Assembly: GCA_023014335.1 (NCBI GenBank)
Contig: JAECYW010000008.1
Location: forward strand, 1,550,001-1,614,000
From: Galerina marginata
Taxonomy: Eukaryota > Basidiomycota > Agaricomycetes > Agaricales > Galerinaceae
Length of the DNA stretch: 64,000 nucleotides
Direction: 5' to 3'
Part shown: one piece after another, positions 47,283-57,071 of the stretch
Numbering within the stretch: the first letter of the stretch is position 1
How the letters are laid out: the number at the start of each line of letters is the position of its first letter
Position numbers and translations under genes: made by a program
The notes under the pieces: generated by a model
Databases searched by the model: none
The model's input: only the letters and a program-made list of their open reading frames with translations
Told to the model about the DNA's origin: nothing

Positions 47283-47440
47283 CATTGAAGAAATTGTCGT
47301 ACCGGTCCATCCTCGAAAGGAGCGCGAGTACTTGAGTTATCAATGCCAATTTAGGTCCCACACCAGCTTGAGTTTGGCTGTTCCTGGTGTGCATTCATAC
47401 CATACAATGTAAGGCACCAGAATGGGCTCGAAAAGCGTAG
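47283..47440 (-). pseudogene. HET-family relic
   Basis: Minus-strand segments match the intact HET genes. One corresponds to LLSKMDRWEDFFND of copy 1 (here ALLSRMDRYDNFFND-like). It is directly followed by one matching YIVWYKRSPGQASLELVWD. In the intact genes these lie about 170 residues apart, so the relic has a large internal deletion. Confidence 0.65.
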
Positions 47441-47608
47441 ACTTAGGTAAAGGCTTCCTGTCAAAATGGAAAACCGACAGATCTTAGTCTACAGAGCAAG
47501 TGTGGGCCCATGGGCAGGTAAACTAGTGCTGGAAGACCCGTCCGAACTTCTTTTCCAAAGTCTTCGATCCTTTCCTGTATATTTTAAATTACTACCGGCG
47601 ATCCTTAT

Positions 47609-49227
47609 TTACGGAGCGGAGTCCATCCAAGAGAAGTCCGTCCCTAGAGCATCGAAGTCGTCCTGGTCCCCAAGATCCCCAGGCAAATCCCAGTCTGTAT
47701 CCCAGACCCGGTCTCCATCCTCATCGACGCTCTCCGTAGAACTGTCACCTTCACTTCTAACGTCTAATCCAAAGTCCGAATCGATATCCAACCACGAATC
47801 GGATAGACCAGGAACGTATTCCTCGTCTTCCTCTTCATCCACATTTTCGTCCTCGTCCAGCGACCACTCGGGCCGTACATACCGCAATTCCCCGACCTCA
47901 TGCCTCATCCCAATGCGCAAGAATATACACTCAAAAGCGTCCTTGGCATCTACCACCGTCCAAGGCGGGATAAGCAGCGGCACATCCACTAACTTTGTAT
48001 TGTCACACAGGTAGTCCGACAATACACGCATTCTCTCAAGCGCACGCAGCCCGCTCGAGTGGTCCTCCATCATCTTCCTCGTTGCCACCACGTCCGACTC
48101 CTTTGCCCACACATCCAACCACCGCACACGCGCATGCGCAAGCGAATTGATGATCTGGGAAAGCACGAGATGCTCGAGTACCGGACAGGCATTGAGGAGG
48201 GGTTGAATGTCGATATGGGGTATTACGAGGTGTAGATAACGCACATGCCTGCCATGGAGCGTGCAGATCTTGGTCAGGATATGGACAGGGAAGGGGTGGA
48301 TACGGGGTGCGCATACTTTGAGCATGAGGTTCTCGAGCCGGGATGTGGTCCACGACTGAAGAACTACATTGAGAGTTTGCGCGGCGCCACCGTTGAAACT
48401 GATTGATAGGCTTTTGAGGGCAGGGAAGTGCTTTGGATTGGCGTAGGTGCTAGCCATCACCGTGGACACCGGATGGGATTCGGAGATGCGGAAGGAGAGG
48501 GATATGATTCTAGGGCAGATCTGGGATAGAATGGGTTCTAGCGAGGAAATTTTAAAGCTGTCAGGGAGAGAAAGGTGTGTAATATTTGTCATTGCAGGCC
48601 ATATTGAGGTTGTGGGGGGTAATCGCGACCCAAAATTGCATGACACAGCCCGAGGGCATATACGAAAGAGGGCTTCAACCTGCCTCTGAAAGTGATGGCC
48701 ATACTTTTTGGGGACATGACAATAAATGTCAACAATTTTAATCATTTCCTTCACGTTCGAACCTCGAGTTGCATGCACCAGTGTCCGTAGGAGCCCAGTA
48801 AGCTGATACAAGTAGCGGATGGACACGCTTTCGTAGAGAAACGGAAGGGCGGCATGATACCATGTCCAACACACGTTAATGAGAGATCTTTTTTGGCGCA
48901 GAACCTGGAGAAATAAAGAATTGAAGCAAAACGAGGCCGAGGAGTCGAGCATGAAGTAAGGAGGTATCGTGCGCTCGAAAATAAGGTGCAGGACTTCTGG
49001 AGGAGGCTGGGAGAATATTTTATGTAGGGAAGATGGTTCGAATTGGTTTGGAGCGTTCGATGTCAGCTGAGCAGGAGTTCAATCAGACTGTACGGTTGGT
49101 CAAAGACGAATGAACTCACCAGAAGCAACGATTCAGACTCGCGTATTGCACCGCTCTTCACACCGACTCTCAATTCAGTAATTAGATGAGCGGGTTCATC
49201 GTCAGATTGTGCGGTGCTTGCGCCCAT
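47609..49227 (-). CDS. F-box-like/LRR protein with acidic tail
   Basis: Exon 1 at 49,227 (MGASTAQSDDEPAHLITELR) ends ESLLL before GTGAGT. Exon 2 reads through LTSNAPNQFEPSSLHKIFS and PPPEVLHLIFERTIPPYFML, an F-box-like start, then RSLINVCWTWYHAALPFLYE. It continues open to the stop at 47,609. Leucine-rich segments follow (NITHLSLPDSFKISSLEPIL, FPALKSLSISFNGGAA). The C-terminal 90 residues are highly acidic (VDEEEDEEYVPGLSDSWLD). Probable role: substrate receptor of an SCF ubiquitin ligase. Partner and target are unknown. Confidence 0.8.
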
Positions 49228-49475
49228 GGTTTCCCGACCTAAAAGTTAGAGAAAACCTGGCCAATTGATGTGGGTTCGATTCTTCAATATTTACGGCAAA
49301 AAAAGGGCCGCCGGGTATCCCGTTGTTAGCACTAGGGATCCTCGCGCCGTGCCTACCTCTAGAGAGATGACTTGAGGGGAGCAAGTAATCTATAAGGTTG
49401 AAGTAGTAAGTAAGGAAGTTCGGGGAGGTCCGTGCGCGTCGCTTCGGAATCCGATTGTTGACATGGAAGTGAAGC

Positions 49476-49490
49476 CACGTGACACGCGTC
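49476..49490 (+). promoter_or_regulatory. CACGTG-ACGCGT box, orphan promoter copy
   Basis: CACGTGACACGCGTC, identical to the box upstream of the gene at 54,266. The downstream promoter sequence (TCGTCC...AAGCAAACTTTC...CTCCAC) resumes at about 50,190, after the inserted element, and no matching gene follows. Confidence 0.6.
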
Positions 49491-49524
49491 AATGACACTC
49501 GCGTCCAACTCAAGTCCAACTCGC

Positions 49525-50181
49525 TAGCGTTGCGTATCTAAGTGGGGACTTTTATACCAACTGTAATTTACATAGGTAATTTACAGTAAATTACCAGTTA
49601 CATACCTAAGCCCTGGGAGCCCATGTATATAATGTATTTAAGTTTTGTGAGCCGCAGGCGCAGGCTGAGATAGAATATGAGTGAAAATGCGCGAGAATTC
49701 GCTGCCCGCGACAAGTATGTTCAGACTTTTGTCGCGTGTCTTGATCCCACTTTCACCGGGTGACAATGACGATGCTGCTGCAAGCTAGATGCGAACCATG
49801 ATGAATCCAACGATAAAGAAAACCCACCCCCACCATTGTACCCAGCAATATTCTTCCAGCACTGGACCAGCAGATGGCAACAACGGGACGATGACATGCT
49901 ATCTGTCGAGCTTGACAAAATTTTGGCGTACGACTCGTGATTTGAAAGGCAACTAAAGGCTCTAATTTATCGATATCGAAGCCCATCGTCGTGGCCAACG
50001 GTAAGGAGCGGTAGGGAAGAGGGAGGCAGGTTGCTCGGCGGCAGCAGCCCGCCGAAAACGGTCACGTGCAGGTCCAAAAATGTAATTTACAGTACATATT
50101 TGGTAATTTACACCGGCCGAAAACCGAAAACGTATATTACCTTAGTTACATGCACCCCCCTGACTTTTATACGCAACGCTA
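49525..50181. mobile_element. hAT-like non-autonomous element, 657 bp
   Basis: The ends are TAGCGTTGCGTAT and its inverted complement ATACGCAACGCTA. They are flanked by an exact 8-bp direct repeat CAACTCGC (49,517-49,524 and 50,182-50,189), the duplication length of hAT elements. Subterminal motifs GTAATTTACA/TAATTTACAGTA recur near both ends. No transposase frame is present. It interrupts an orphan promoter. Confidence 0.82.
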
Positions 50182-50536
50182 CAACTCGCGTCGTCCGGTC
50201 AAGCAAACTTTCACTCTCCACTTCCCATTGTACGAACCCAATTCCACGATTCACAGGTAAAATGGCGTTCTGGGGCTGCGCAATGGCGCACAAATCAAGT
50301 TGAGAAATCAAGCGCTGATATCATGATGCCTTAGTAATTGTTACAAACTTGAAATTGTTAGTACAGTCGCTGTCAGTGTGACTATCTAAACGGCGAGTAT
50401 AAATTGGCCCGGTTTCATTATCTTTAAAAAACTTATTGAGATCAATCCGTTTGTGCTGGAGAACTTTAAGCTACCATTTTTACAACCAAATTTTCTACTT
50501 TGTAATACAACACCTCGCTCTTTAGCGGAGTCTTCT

Positions 50537-50887
50537 TCATCCTTGGATCCAGGTGCCAGAGCCGACAAAGGACTGTCCCTCAGCAGGGCCACCTGAGATA
50601 TCGCCCTTAATGGTAATTCCCTTCCCAGTCTTGATGAAAATCTTTCCAGCGCCAATGGTACCGCGGAAACTGTCGAAGCCGGCGGTGTAAGTGTCGTAGA
50701 GGAGCTTGAGTCCCTTGTCCGCAGACCAGAACTTGGGGACAGATACATCCGAGTTCGCGTTGAAGGAAATCGGGACGGTGCCCTCGTCGTGGTCGCTGGG
50801 GTTGACCCACATCGCTCCCTTTACGGTGAACTTGCTGTAGAGGGCGTTATCGCCAGCGGCGATGGTTGCATAGCTCGTGTTGGACAT
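50537..50887 (-). CDS. Short GGP-family protein, copy 1
   Basis: A 116-residue single-exon frame starting MSNTSYATIAAGDNALYSKF. The C-terminal module is FDSFRGTIGAGKIFIKTGKG, then ISGGPAEGQSFVGSGTWIQG. It is nearly identical to the gene at 62,462 on the other strand (about five visible differences). Predicted beta-rich, with no signal peptide, so probably cytosolic or released without a signal. Upstream, a TATAAAA-like box at 51,107-51,113 and the block CTTATCCTGACTTTGA match the other copy. A GTAAG donor in the leader and CACAG just before the ATG suggest a 5'-UTR intron in both. Confidence 0.82.
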   Translation of the reverse strand: MSNTSYATIAAGDNALYSKFTVKGAMWVNPSDHDEGTVPISFNANSDVSVPKFWSADKGLKLLYDTYTAGFDSFRGTIGAGKIFIKTGKGITIKGDISGGPAEGQSFVGSGTWIQG

Positions 50888-51235
50888 GATGACTGTGTGA
50901 GCAGAAATCAGAGAACGAACGACGGCAGCGGGAAAAAAAAATACCTTTGTAGTTGAGGTGTACGATTAATCAAGTGAAAACTTCAAGTGTGTTTCGCTGA
51001 GGAGATATAATCACGTCAGCGTTGAGAGGTAATGGAATCCACTTGAACACTTACTTTGAAAGAACTTCAAAGTCAGGATAAGGAAGATTGGTATTTTCAT
51101 GGCCCTTTTATACTCAAAAAATACCCCCAAAGTCTTAAAGTCGCAGCGTATTCGATAGGCGCTATTCTTGCTTCGTTCCAGTCGGTCTAGAACCAGCTGT
51201 GCAGCTGCACCTCCGCCATATCAGCGCCGTCAATG

Positions 51236-51547
51236 TCAACATAACTTACCATTGTAGGGTGGGGAAATAACCCCTCCGGTGTTGTAGAGTTCCGAGCGAA
51301 TGTGTCGAACATAAAAATACACTTGTTCTTCGGTACCTGATAACCAATTCGCACCTATGAACGCATTCGGGTATATCGCCAGGTGACCACTGAACTCAAA
51401 ATGACGGATATCCCACAGTTTTAAGGTGCCATATTTTACTATTACGCTGACAGTGCTTTCACAACCTCCATAGATTTCATTAAATTGCTGTTTGGACTCC
51501 AACGAGCCATTAATTATTTGGAAGTTGAGATTCGGCAATGTTGCCAA
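51236..51547 (-). CDS. Small protein of unknown family
   Basis: A 103-codon frame beginning MATLPNLNFQIINGSLESKQ, with FSGHLAIYPNAFIGANWLSG and VYFYVRHIRSELYNTGGVIS. It looks protein-like and beta-rich and lies between the short GGP gene and its upstream repeat module. It lacks the GGP/GTGTW signature. An upstream intron is possible. No family was recognised. Confidence 0.4.
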   Translation of the reverse strand: MATLPNLNFQIINGSLESKQQFNEIYGGCESTVSVIVKYGTLKLWDIRHFEFSGHLAIYPNAFIGANWLSGTEEQVYFYVRHIRSELYNTGGVISPPYNGKLC

Positions 51548-51989
51548 TCAAACTGTGGCGCAAATTTCCCTTTTTGGAGAGCCGGCACGCTGATCCCGTG
51601 GAAACCTGGTGGCGATCGAGGTGTACTCGTCCTTTGAAGGTACATGTCATTTAACAAAAAGCCGTATGTCAGCAATGTGTTGGAAATGTTTTTACAAGCG
51701 GTCAGAAAGTAACCCGACTTAGGTCAGTTCTCATGTTCCTTTGACTTCCTGTCTACCAGTACCGCAGTGCGTCTCTTGGACGGAAATGATGATTGAATGG
51801 GTATTTCCAATTACCGTGTTCATTCAAGCTGCCAGATTTGTCGACATCTGACCGATGATCATCGTTTTTAGCCCTTAGCCAGGGTAAGGTTTGCTTCTGA
51901 GGTCACAAGGCACTATTGAGGCGGGGAAGAGCATCCCATACTCCTGTTTTCCACTTTCCAAGAGAATCGCGTCGGACGGCATAATATTA

Positions 51990-52071
51990 CACTAAAACGA
52001 GACAGCTCGGGACTCAGGCATCGCCGGAGCCTGTGCCATTATTATCAACGCGGGGACGAGTTAATTAAGGA
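51990..52071 (-). repeat. Upstream module, copy 1 (minus orientation)
   Basis: Read on the minus strand: TCCTTAATTAAC, then CTCCGGCGATG and GAGTCCCGAGCTG. It matches modules at 58,739, 60,550 and 61,955. See the finding on this repeat. Confidence 0.6.
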
Positions 52072-52152
52072 TACTCGAGTAGTCGCCGCGTCTTTCCAGA
52101 CTTGAAAGATTGGGAATAGATCCAGTATTTCCATAAGTGTAGCTACAACTCC

Positions 52153-52410
52153 ATGACTGAGCCGCCTGAAGACGGGGGTGTTGATCTGCTTTCCAAGCAC
52201 GTTCTGTCCGCGTTGAACCAAAACACCGTGGTTACGACAATGAGAAATTTACGTCCGGAGGAAGAGCTATATCATTTTGCCATTTGTCAACGATATTTTA
52301 AAGATTTACAGCAAGAGATAAGCACATTCTCGACCACAACCAACTGTCCAAGTCATGACTACAAACGCTTAGCCATACTCCGAAGTCCATTTATTCAAAG
52401 CCTTGTGTAA
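52153..52410 (+). CDS. Small open frame, unknown
   Basis: 85 codons from ATG 52,153 (MTEPPEDGGVDLLSKHVLSA) with helical, charged content (LRPEEELYHFAICQRYFKDL). No family or splice evidence; may be a chance frame or a remnant of a larger gene. Confidence 0.3.
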   Translation: MTEPPEDGGVDLLSKHVLSALNQNTVVTTMRNLRPEEELYHFAICQRYFKDLQQEISTFSTTTNCPSHDYKRLAILRSPFIQSLV

Positions 52411-52744
52411 AGTCGAGGCGTCGAGGCGGCGGACGACGTTCTCGTCAGTAAGGTTGGAATCGAGACATCCTTGTTTTATCTCCCCATCCCCAGTCTCAAC
52501 CACTAGAGAAATGGATATGGCTCTCTTTTTATTTTCGTGTACAAGAATTTACAGCCGAATAAAGACACAGAGCTTGAAGGTAGCATTGCACCAGGGAAAA
52601 CGTCCAGAAGAGTTTTACTAGGGATTTCAATCGGCATCTAACAGGTCCTTCCATTTCTTTTGGTTACTTATACAAGGCACCCCAGTTAACACCGTGAAAT
52701 TAGATCAGGAGATATACCGATGGACGAGGCCTTGGCGTCACCTT

Positions 52745-53078
52745 TCAGGGCGATGGCCACATGCCAGTCCCAACAAAAGTCCGAGTCTCGCCAGGTCCTC
52801 CTTCGATGGTGCCCATGAGAGAGACGCTCCAGAACTGAGCATGATGTCCAACTTCCCTTCACCGACTATTCCTCCGAACGTAATGCAGTCAATCGCGTCA
52901 GTGTCCTTTTCCCAGTTGAAGGCGAGATCGGAGCCGGTGAATTTGGGGACAGCGACATCCGCGACAATATTGAGGGAGCTGGTTCTGTGTCAAATTCCAC
53001 TGTTATTGCGTATTTGGAATGGATTGCTGGCGCATCGGGAACATTGGGTTTGATGACTGCTTTCCCTTGTTTTGACAT
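52745..53078 (-). pseudogene. GGP-family pseudogene
   Basis: Starts MSKQGKAVIKPNVPDAPAIH at 53,078, close to the intact gene at 60,909 (MSKPGKESIEPDVPDAPIIY). After EFDT the match continues in another frame (VAVPKFTGSDLAFNWEKD, then VGEGKLDIMLSSGAS). It then shifts again to GGPGETRTFVGTGMWPSP before a stop. Two frameshifts thus break it, at about 52,990 and 52,815. The conserved GTGTW has become GTGMW. Confidence 0.85.
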
Positions 53079-54155
53079 CTCAAACAGCGACAGAACAAGC
53101 GTGGAGTCCTGTGATAAATTCAAAAAGATCACAAAGGCGTACCGGGATAAAATGAAGATATTCAGCCTTATCGAGGGATAAGTATAAGTACACACAGACA
53201 CGAGGAAATGAGAAGGCATTAACAAAATTCTAGAGCTCATATCACCTCATTCTTCTTTGGGCTGTGCTGCAGGCGGCTGTAGTTGTACCAAAAAGATTGC
53301 TCGGCACTCTGGTAATTCCGTGGCGAGATTCGTTCCTCTTTATTCCCTCAGACTGTCGTTTATACTGACGGCAAGGTTAATTATGGACAGAGAGCCACGA
53401 TATCGATCCCTTGCCGATTCGAAATCTCTGGTCAACGCATGAATTATCCACGGTGTGGTTCATTATCATGTTCCATAATTACCAATGGTTCTCGAAGCTT
53501 CGGCTTTGGCAAAGGCCCGAACTAATGTTTTGTCAACCCGAAGAGAGCTCATTTAATTCGTACCAGCGTGGAGGAATTTGAAGTCACGGTCGACCTGACA
53601 GGATTTAAGGGGGGTTTTAACTCTCCAAATACAAAGATCGCCGTAGGACAGGACTCGGAAAACACGGAAGTATCGCAAGTCGGTTTATCGCCCAATAGTT
53701 CGTCGATTTCTTTTGATATGTTCAATACTAGAGGCCTGAAGGTAGATTTATGAATATTCCAATCCTACGACGCAGAATGATGATACACGCTCACGATCAA
53801 TAGCCGTTTGCAATTTCAAGTCAATCCCAGGTCCAGGGTAGATGTTCTTGTTTGTGCACTCCAGACCACTCCGTTGTCATTCCCTGTCCAGCCTCTGTCG
53901 TCCCCCTCACCGCCAGGCGTCCGGCTCCTTCGTCATGAAGACGTTTGGGGGGTTGATTTCGTTTTTAAGCTGAGCAGGGCTTGAATTACCCATTAAATCT
54001 GCAAATAGTGTGGTCAGTAAGTACTGTAGGAAGGTTCGAAAGCCTTCTGCCCAGAGTCTATGTACTGGAGGAGAATACAGCTGCAGTGTATAACTCGAAG
54101 ACTTTTCAAAAAAGGGGTCGACGATCTTCAGAAATTGACACGCTCGTCGTAAAGT
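53079..54155. other. Region with small fragments
   Basis: A frame at about 53,568-53,753 (+) reads EEFEVTVDLTGFKGGFNSPN and may be a fragment of another small beta protein. A CCATAATTA motif lies at about 53,473. Otherwise no gene is supported. Confidence 0.35.
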
Positions 54156-54218
54156 CACGTGACACGCGTCAATGACATCACCTACCCTTCATGACGTTCT
54201 TGTCGTCCACAGTATAAA
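54156..54218 (+). promoter_or_regulatory. Promoter: CACGTG-ACGCGT box and TATA box
   Basis: CACGTGACACGCGTC at 54,156-54,170 and TATAAAGCAAAC from 54,213, 48 bp before the start codon. Both recur upstream of the paralog at 63.8 kb. CACGTG is a bHLH site and ACGCGT an MCB-type site; use is inferred. Confidence 0.6.
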
Positions 54219-54265
54219 GCAAACGTCTTTCTGGTCTCCACCTCGCCCACAAATTACACCTAACA

Positions 54266-54892
54266 ATGTCGAACTCATCATCCACACGAAAGCGCACCTC
54301 TCCTCAATTTCAAACACCCTCGAACGCAGCGATGAAAGAAACATCTGCCAACCTCCCCCCAGGGCGCAAGTCAGAAAGCATGCGCAAAGTCTCTGCGCCA
54401 CTCTCAAATCTGAAACTGGCAACGCTCATCTACATCCTCATAGGGCTAACAGCCCTCCTGTCGACTTATTACGGATACCGCGCTGTGCAGTACAAGACGG
54501 CCGTTGGAGGCTGGTGGAACGTCGCGCTTGGGAGGAGGCCACCGGAGATGAAAGCGGGTTACGGTGATTCATCCAATACACCACCAAGCAGCACGAACAG
54601 CAAACACGGAGAAGGCAGTGTAGAATACCACATCAATGCACTGGCGCAGGCGCTGGGCATGCCGACAAGCGATCTGGCCATGGCTATTGCAGGAGCGGTG
54701 AGGGCGTACGTCCCGCCTGCGAGCCTGTCCTCGGTGAAGGCGAAAGAGACAGGTGAAGCGGTGAAGGTGCTGCTGCAGGAACCGGAAGCGGGTGAGGGCG
54801 AGCCACTTCCGACGCCGACGACGGTGGGTGTGGTTGGGGGAATGGTCAGTGGGATGGAGGCCATGGTCGGGATGGACGAACCAACGCAGTAG
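54266..54892 (+). CDS. Single-membrane-segment protein, unknown
   Basis: A 208-residue intronless frame. The N-terminal region is Ser/Lys/Thr-rich (MSNSSSTRKRTSPQFQTPSN, with MKETSANLPPGRKSESMRKV). One membrane segment follows (LATLIYILIGLTALLSTYYG), then VQYKTAVGGWWNVALGRRPP. The C-terminal half has a helical stretch (INALAQALGMPTSDLAMAIA), then GAVRAYVPPASLSSVK, and a glycine/methionine-rich end. The topology suggests a single-pass organelle or ER membrane protein with a short basic cytosolic N-terminus. A paralog at 63.5-63.8 kb shares the promoter and N-terminal half. Confidence 0.72.
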   Translation: MSNSSSTRKRTSPQFQTPSNAAMKETSANLPPGRKSESMRKVSAPLSNLKLATLIYILIGLTALLSTYYGYRAVQYKTAVGGWWNVALGRRPPEMKAGYGDSSNTPPSSTNSKHGEGSVEYHINALAQALGMPTSDLAMAIAGAVRAYVPPASLSSVKAKETGEAVKVLLQEPEAGEGEPLPTPTTVGVVGGMVSGMEAMVGMDEPTQ

Positions 54893-55092
54893 TTTAGATA
54901 TCATTATTTGTATGCCGAGCTGCTGCCACTGTGAATCACGATCAACGCGATCGAGACATGACCGACGCGTTATTTGGCTTTGTATATTCCGAACGGCGCA
55001 GGTCGTCAACCCACACCAACGCGACCCTGCTTCCTCACCGCCGTCCCCAAAACATACCAACCACGCCTTGGACTGAACCACAACTACACAGT

Positions 55093-56416
55093 ATGCTCTT
55101 CTCCCTCCTCAAAAGGAGCCCCGCTCTCACCGCAGCAGCAGCGGGGGGGCGCTCCTTTTCCCTGCTCTCCAAATCCAACCCCGCACTCCGTCTCGGCGTC
55201 GCACGACCCACCGCCTCGTTCTTCGCCGCCCAGGCTGCATCCCGCCGCGCGTTTTTGACCACCTCGCCTGTGCTCGCAGCCGCAGCCGCCACCACCACCG
55301 CGAAGAAGGTCACCCGGTCCAAGTCTAAGACCGCTGCCGCTACCAAGAAACCCACGACAACCAAAGCCGCTGCTGCTGGTGCCAAGAAGAAGACCACTGC
55401 GAAAAAGGCTGCTGCGAAGAAGCCCAAGCCGAAGAAGAAGAAGAAGGTGGTAAAGAAACGCATTATCTTGAAGAAGAAGAAGAAGCCGGTCAAGCCCAAG
55501 AAGGGTCAGTGTCATTGGATATTGTGCTGATATGTCTGGAGTGGTTGCTGACTATTTCTCATCTTGCCTTGGTTGCCTCTTTGTCGTCCTCCTTGGTTGG
55601 TACAGTCACCGTGAAGGAGATCACACCTCCCTTCAAGAGCCCCGGGTCCTCCTGGATCCTCTTCGTCAAAGAGTTCTCCAAGGACCGGGACCCCACTGAC
55701 TTCATCAACTCCCACCGCGAGGCCGCGACCATCTGGCGGACCATGTCGGCTGAGGAGAAGGCGGTACGTCGTGTTTTACCTTAACGTCCAACAATTACTG
55801 ACCAACCCCACTTCCAACGCAGAAATACAAACCCAACCGCGACGCCGTCGACGAGTACGTCGCCAGGCGCCGCGATTTCGTGAAGAAGCTCACGCCCCCC
55901 CAACGTCGCTTGTACCGCGCCCGCCACCGCTCGCCTGCCATGAAAGGCCGGGCGTCGATCTACACCTTGTGCGTGTGCTTCATTTCTCTCCCCTTTCCCC
56001 TGCGTGATTGTCTTGGGGAAAGAGTTGCTGATGCTGACGCGCGCGTGTAGATATGTCAAGGAGAACTGGAACGACCTCCCGGCTGACACGACGTTTGCGG
56101 AGAAGGCCAAGATTCTTGCGGAGAGGTATAAGGAGCTCAGCGAGGCTCAGAAGGAGGTGTGTTTTGCGGTTTCTTGGCTTTCTTCTTCACTTTTTTAGCG
56201 CGATGTTGTATTTCGCTCTTGCTCGCTGGCGCACTGTACTTTTTTCTTGCTCTGCCTTATATCATGTCGCGTTGCATTGCTTTCTTTCATCCCTTCTGCA
56301 ACTCTGACTGGACCTAACCTTTTCTTCTTCTCTCTCCTCCACAGGTACTCCGACAACGTGTAGCCAAGCTGAACGAGGAACGAGCTGCCGCCGCCGCATC
56401 CAGTCCATCCGCATAG
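55093..56416 (+). CDS. HMG-box protein, probably mitochondrial
   Basis: Five exons: 55,093-55,504, 55,606-55,764, 55,823-55,968, 56,051-56,156 and 56,345-56,416, all in phase. The N-terminus MLFSLLKRSPALTAAAAGGR to RRAFLTTSPVLA is a strong mitochondrial presequence (Arg/Ser/Ala-rich, no acidic residues). A long Lys/Ala tract follows (KKTTAKKAAAKKPKPKKKKK). Two HMG-box-like units come next: SSWILFVKEFSKDRDPTDFI with IWRTMSAEEKAKYKPNRDA, then YVKENWNDLPADTTFAEKAK to AERYKELSEAQKE. Two boxes after a presequence resemble Abf2/TFAM-type proteins that package mitochondrial DNA. Lengths fit; the role is inferred. Confidence 0.85.
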
Positions 56417-57071
56417 AGCAGGCAATGTCTAGCTGGAAAATCCGAACTATGAGCGTAAACTACAAACGTGATACCAATCCCTCATTTTAACCCAATTCCC
56501 GATGGCTCCTACCTCTAGTTTTACTTTATGTTTTATATTGAATGATACAGTCTAAGGTTCTTTGCCTTACCGGCGTCCAGCTGCATTTCCGCCTGATCAT
56601 GAACGGTGAACGGTGAACTCGTTTTTGAGCATCTCCGTTACCGATGCTGCTCACATTTCCGGGGGGGACTGTGACATCACAGCGGAATGACGTCACGGCC
56701 GGCGCTAATTCTTCCCAGTCGTTTCCTGGTTCGAACGTCGATGTCAAGCCGCTGCGCACCTTTACTTTGGAGCCTACCCTTCGCATTTAGAAAGCACTGG
56801 CGTGGTTGGAGCATCTCAGCTTGATAGGTTTACAAATTCCATTTCGAACATCAACATGATCAAGACATTGTCGTTTCCCTTAAACCTACTTGGTCTGTCA
56901 TCCTTAAAATTGGCTGGATGGTACCTAGGAACTTCTTGGAAGTGCCTGCTCCCCCGCTGCGAAGGTTACCAGGATGACTTGAATGCATGCAAAAAAAAGC
57001 AGTTGCTTTCACTACCTCCAGTTTGATTATCCTTCAGAAGTACACATGCAATTACTTTATTCTGAAACTTG
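56417..57071. other. Intergenic, 3' sides of two convergent genes
   Basis: About 650 bp between the HMG-box gene and the long GGP gene B. A direct repeat GAACGGTGAACGGTGAAC near 56,598 is the only notable local feature. Confidence 0.4.

Noticed and set aside
55035..55515. Long minus-strand frames rich in Phe/Leu/Ala or Leu/Gly
   Set aside because: They are antisense shadows of the Lys/Ala-rich first exon of the HMG-box gene, which has splice-consistent exons and a presequence.
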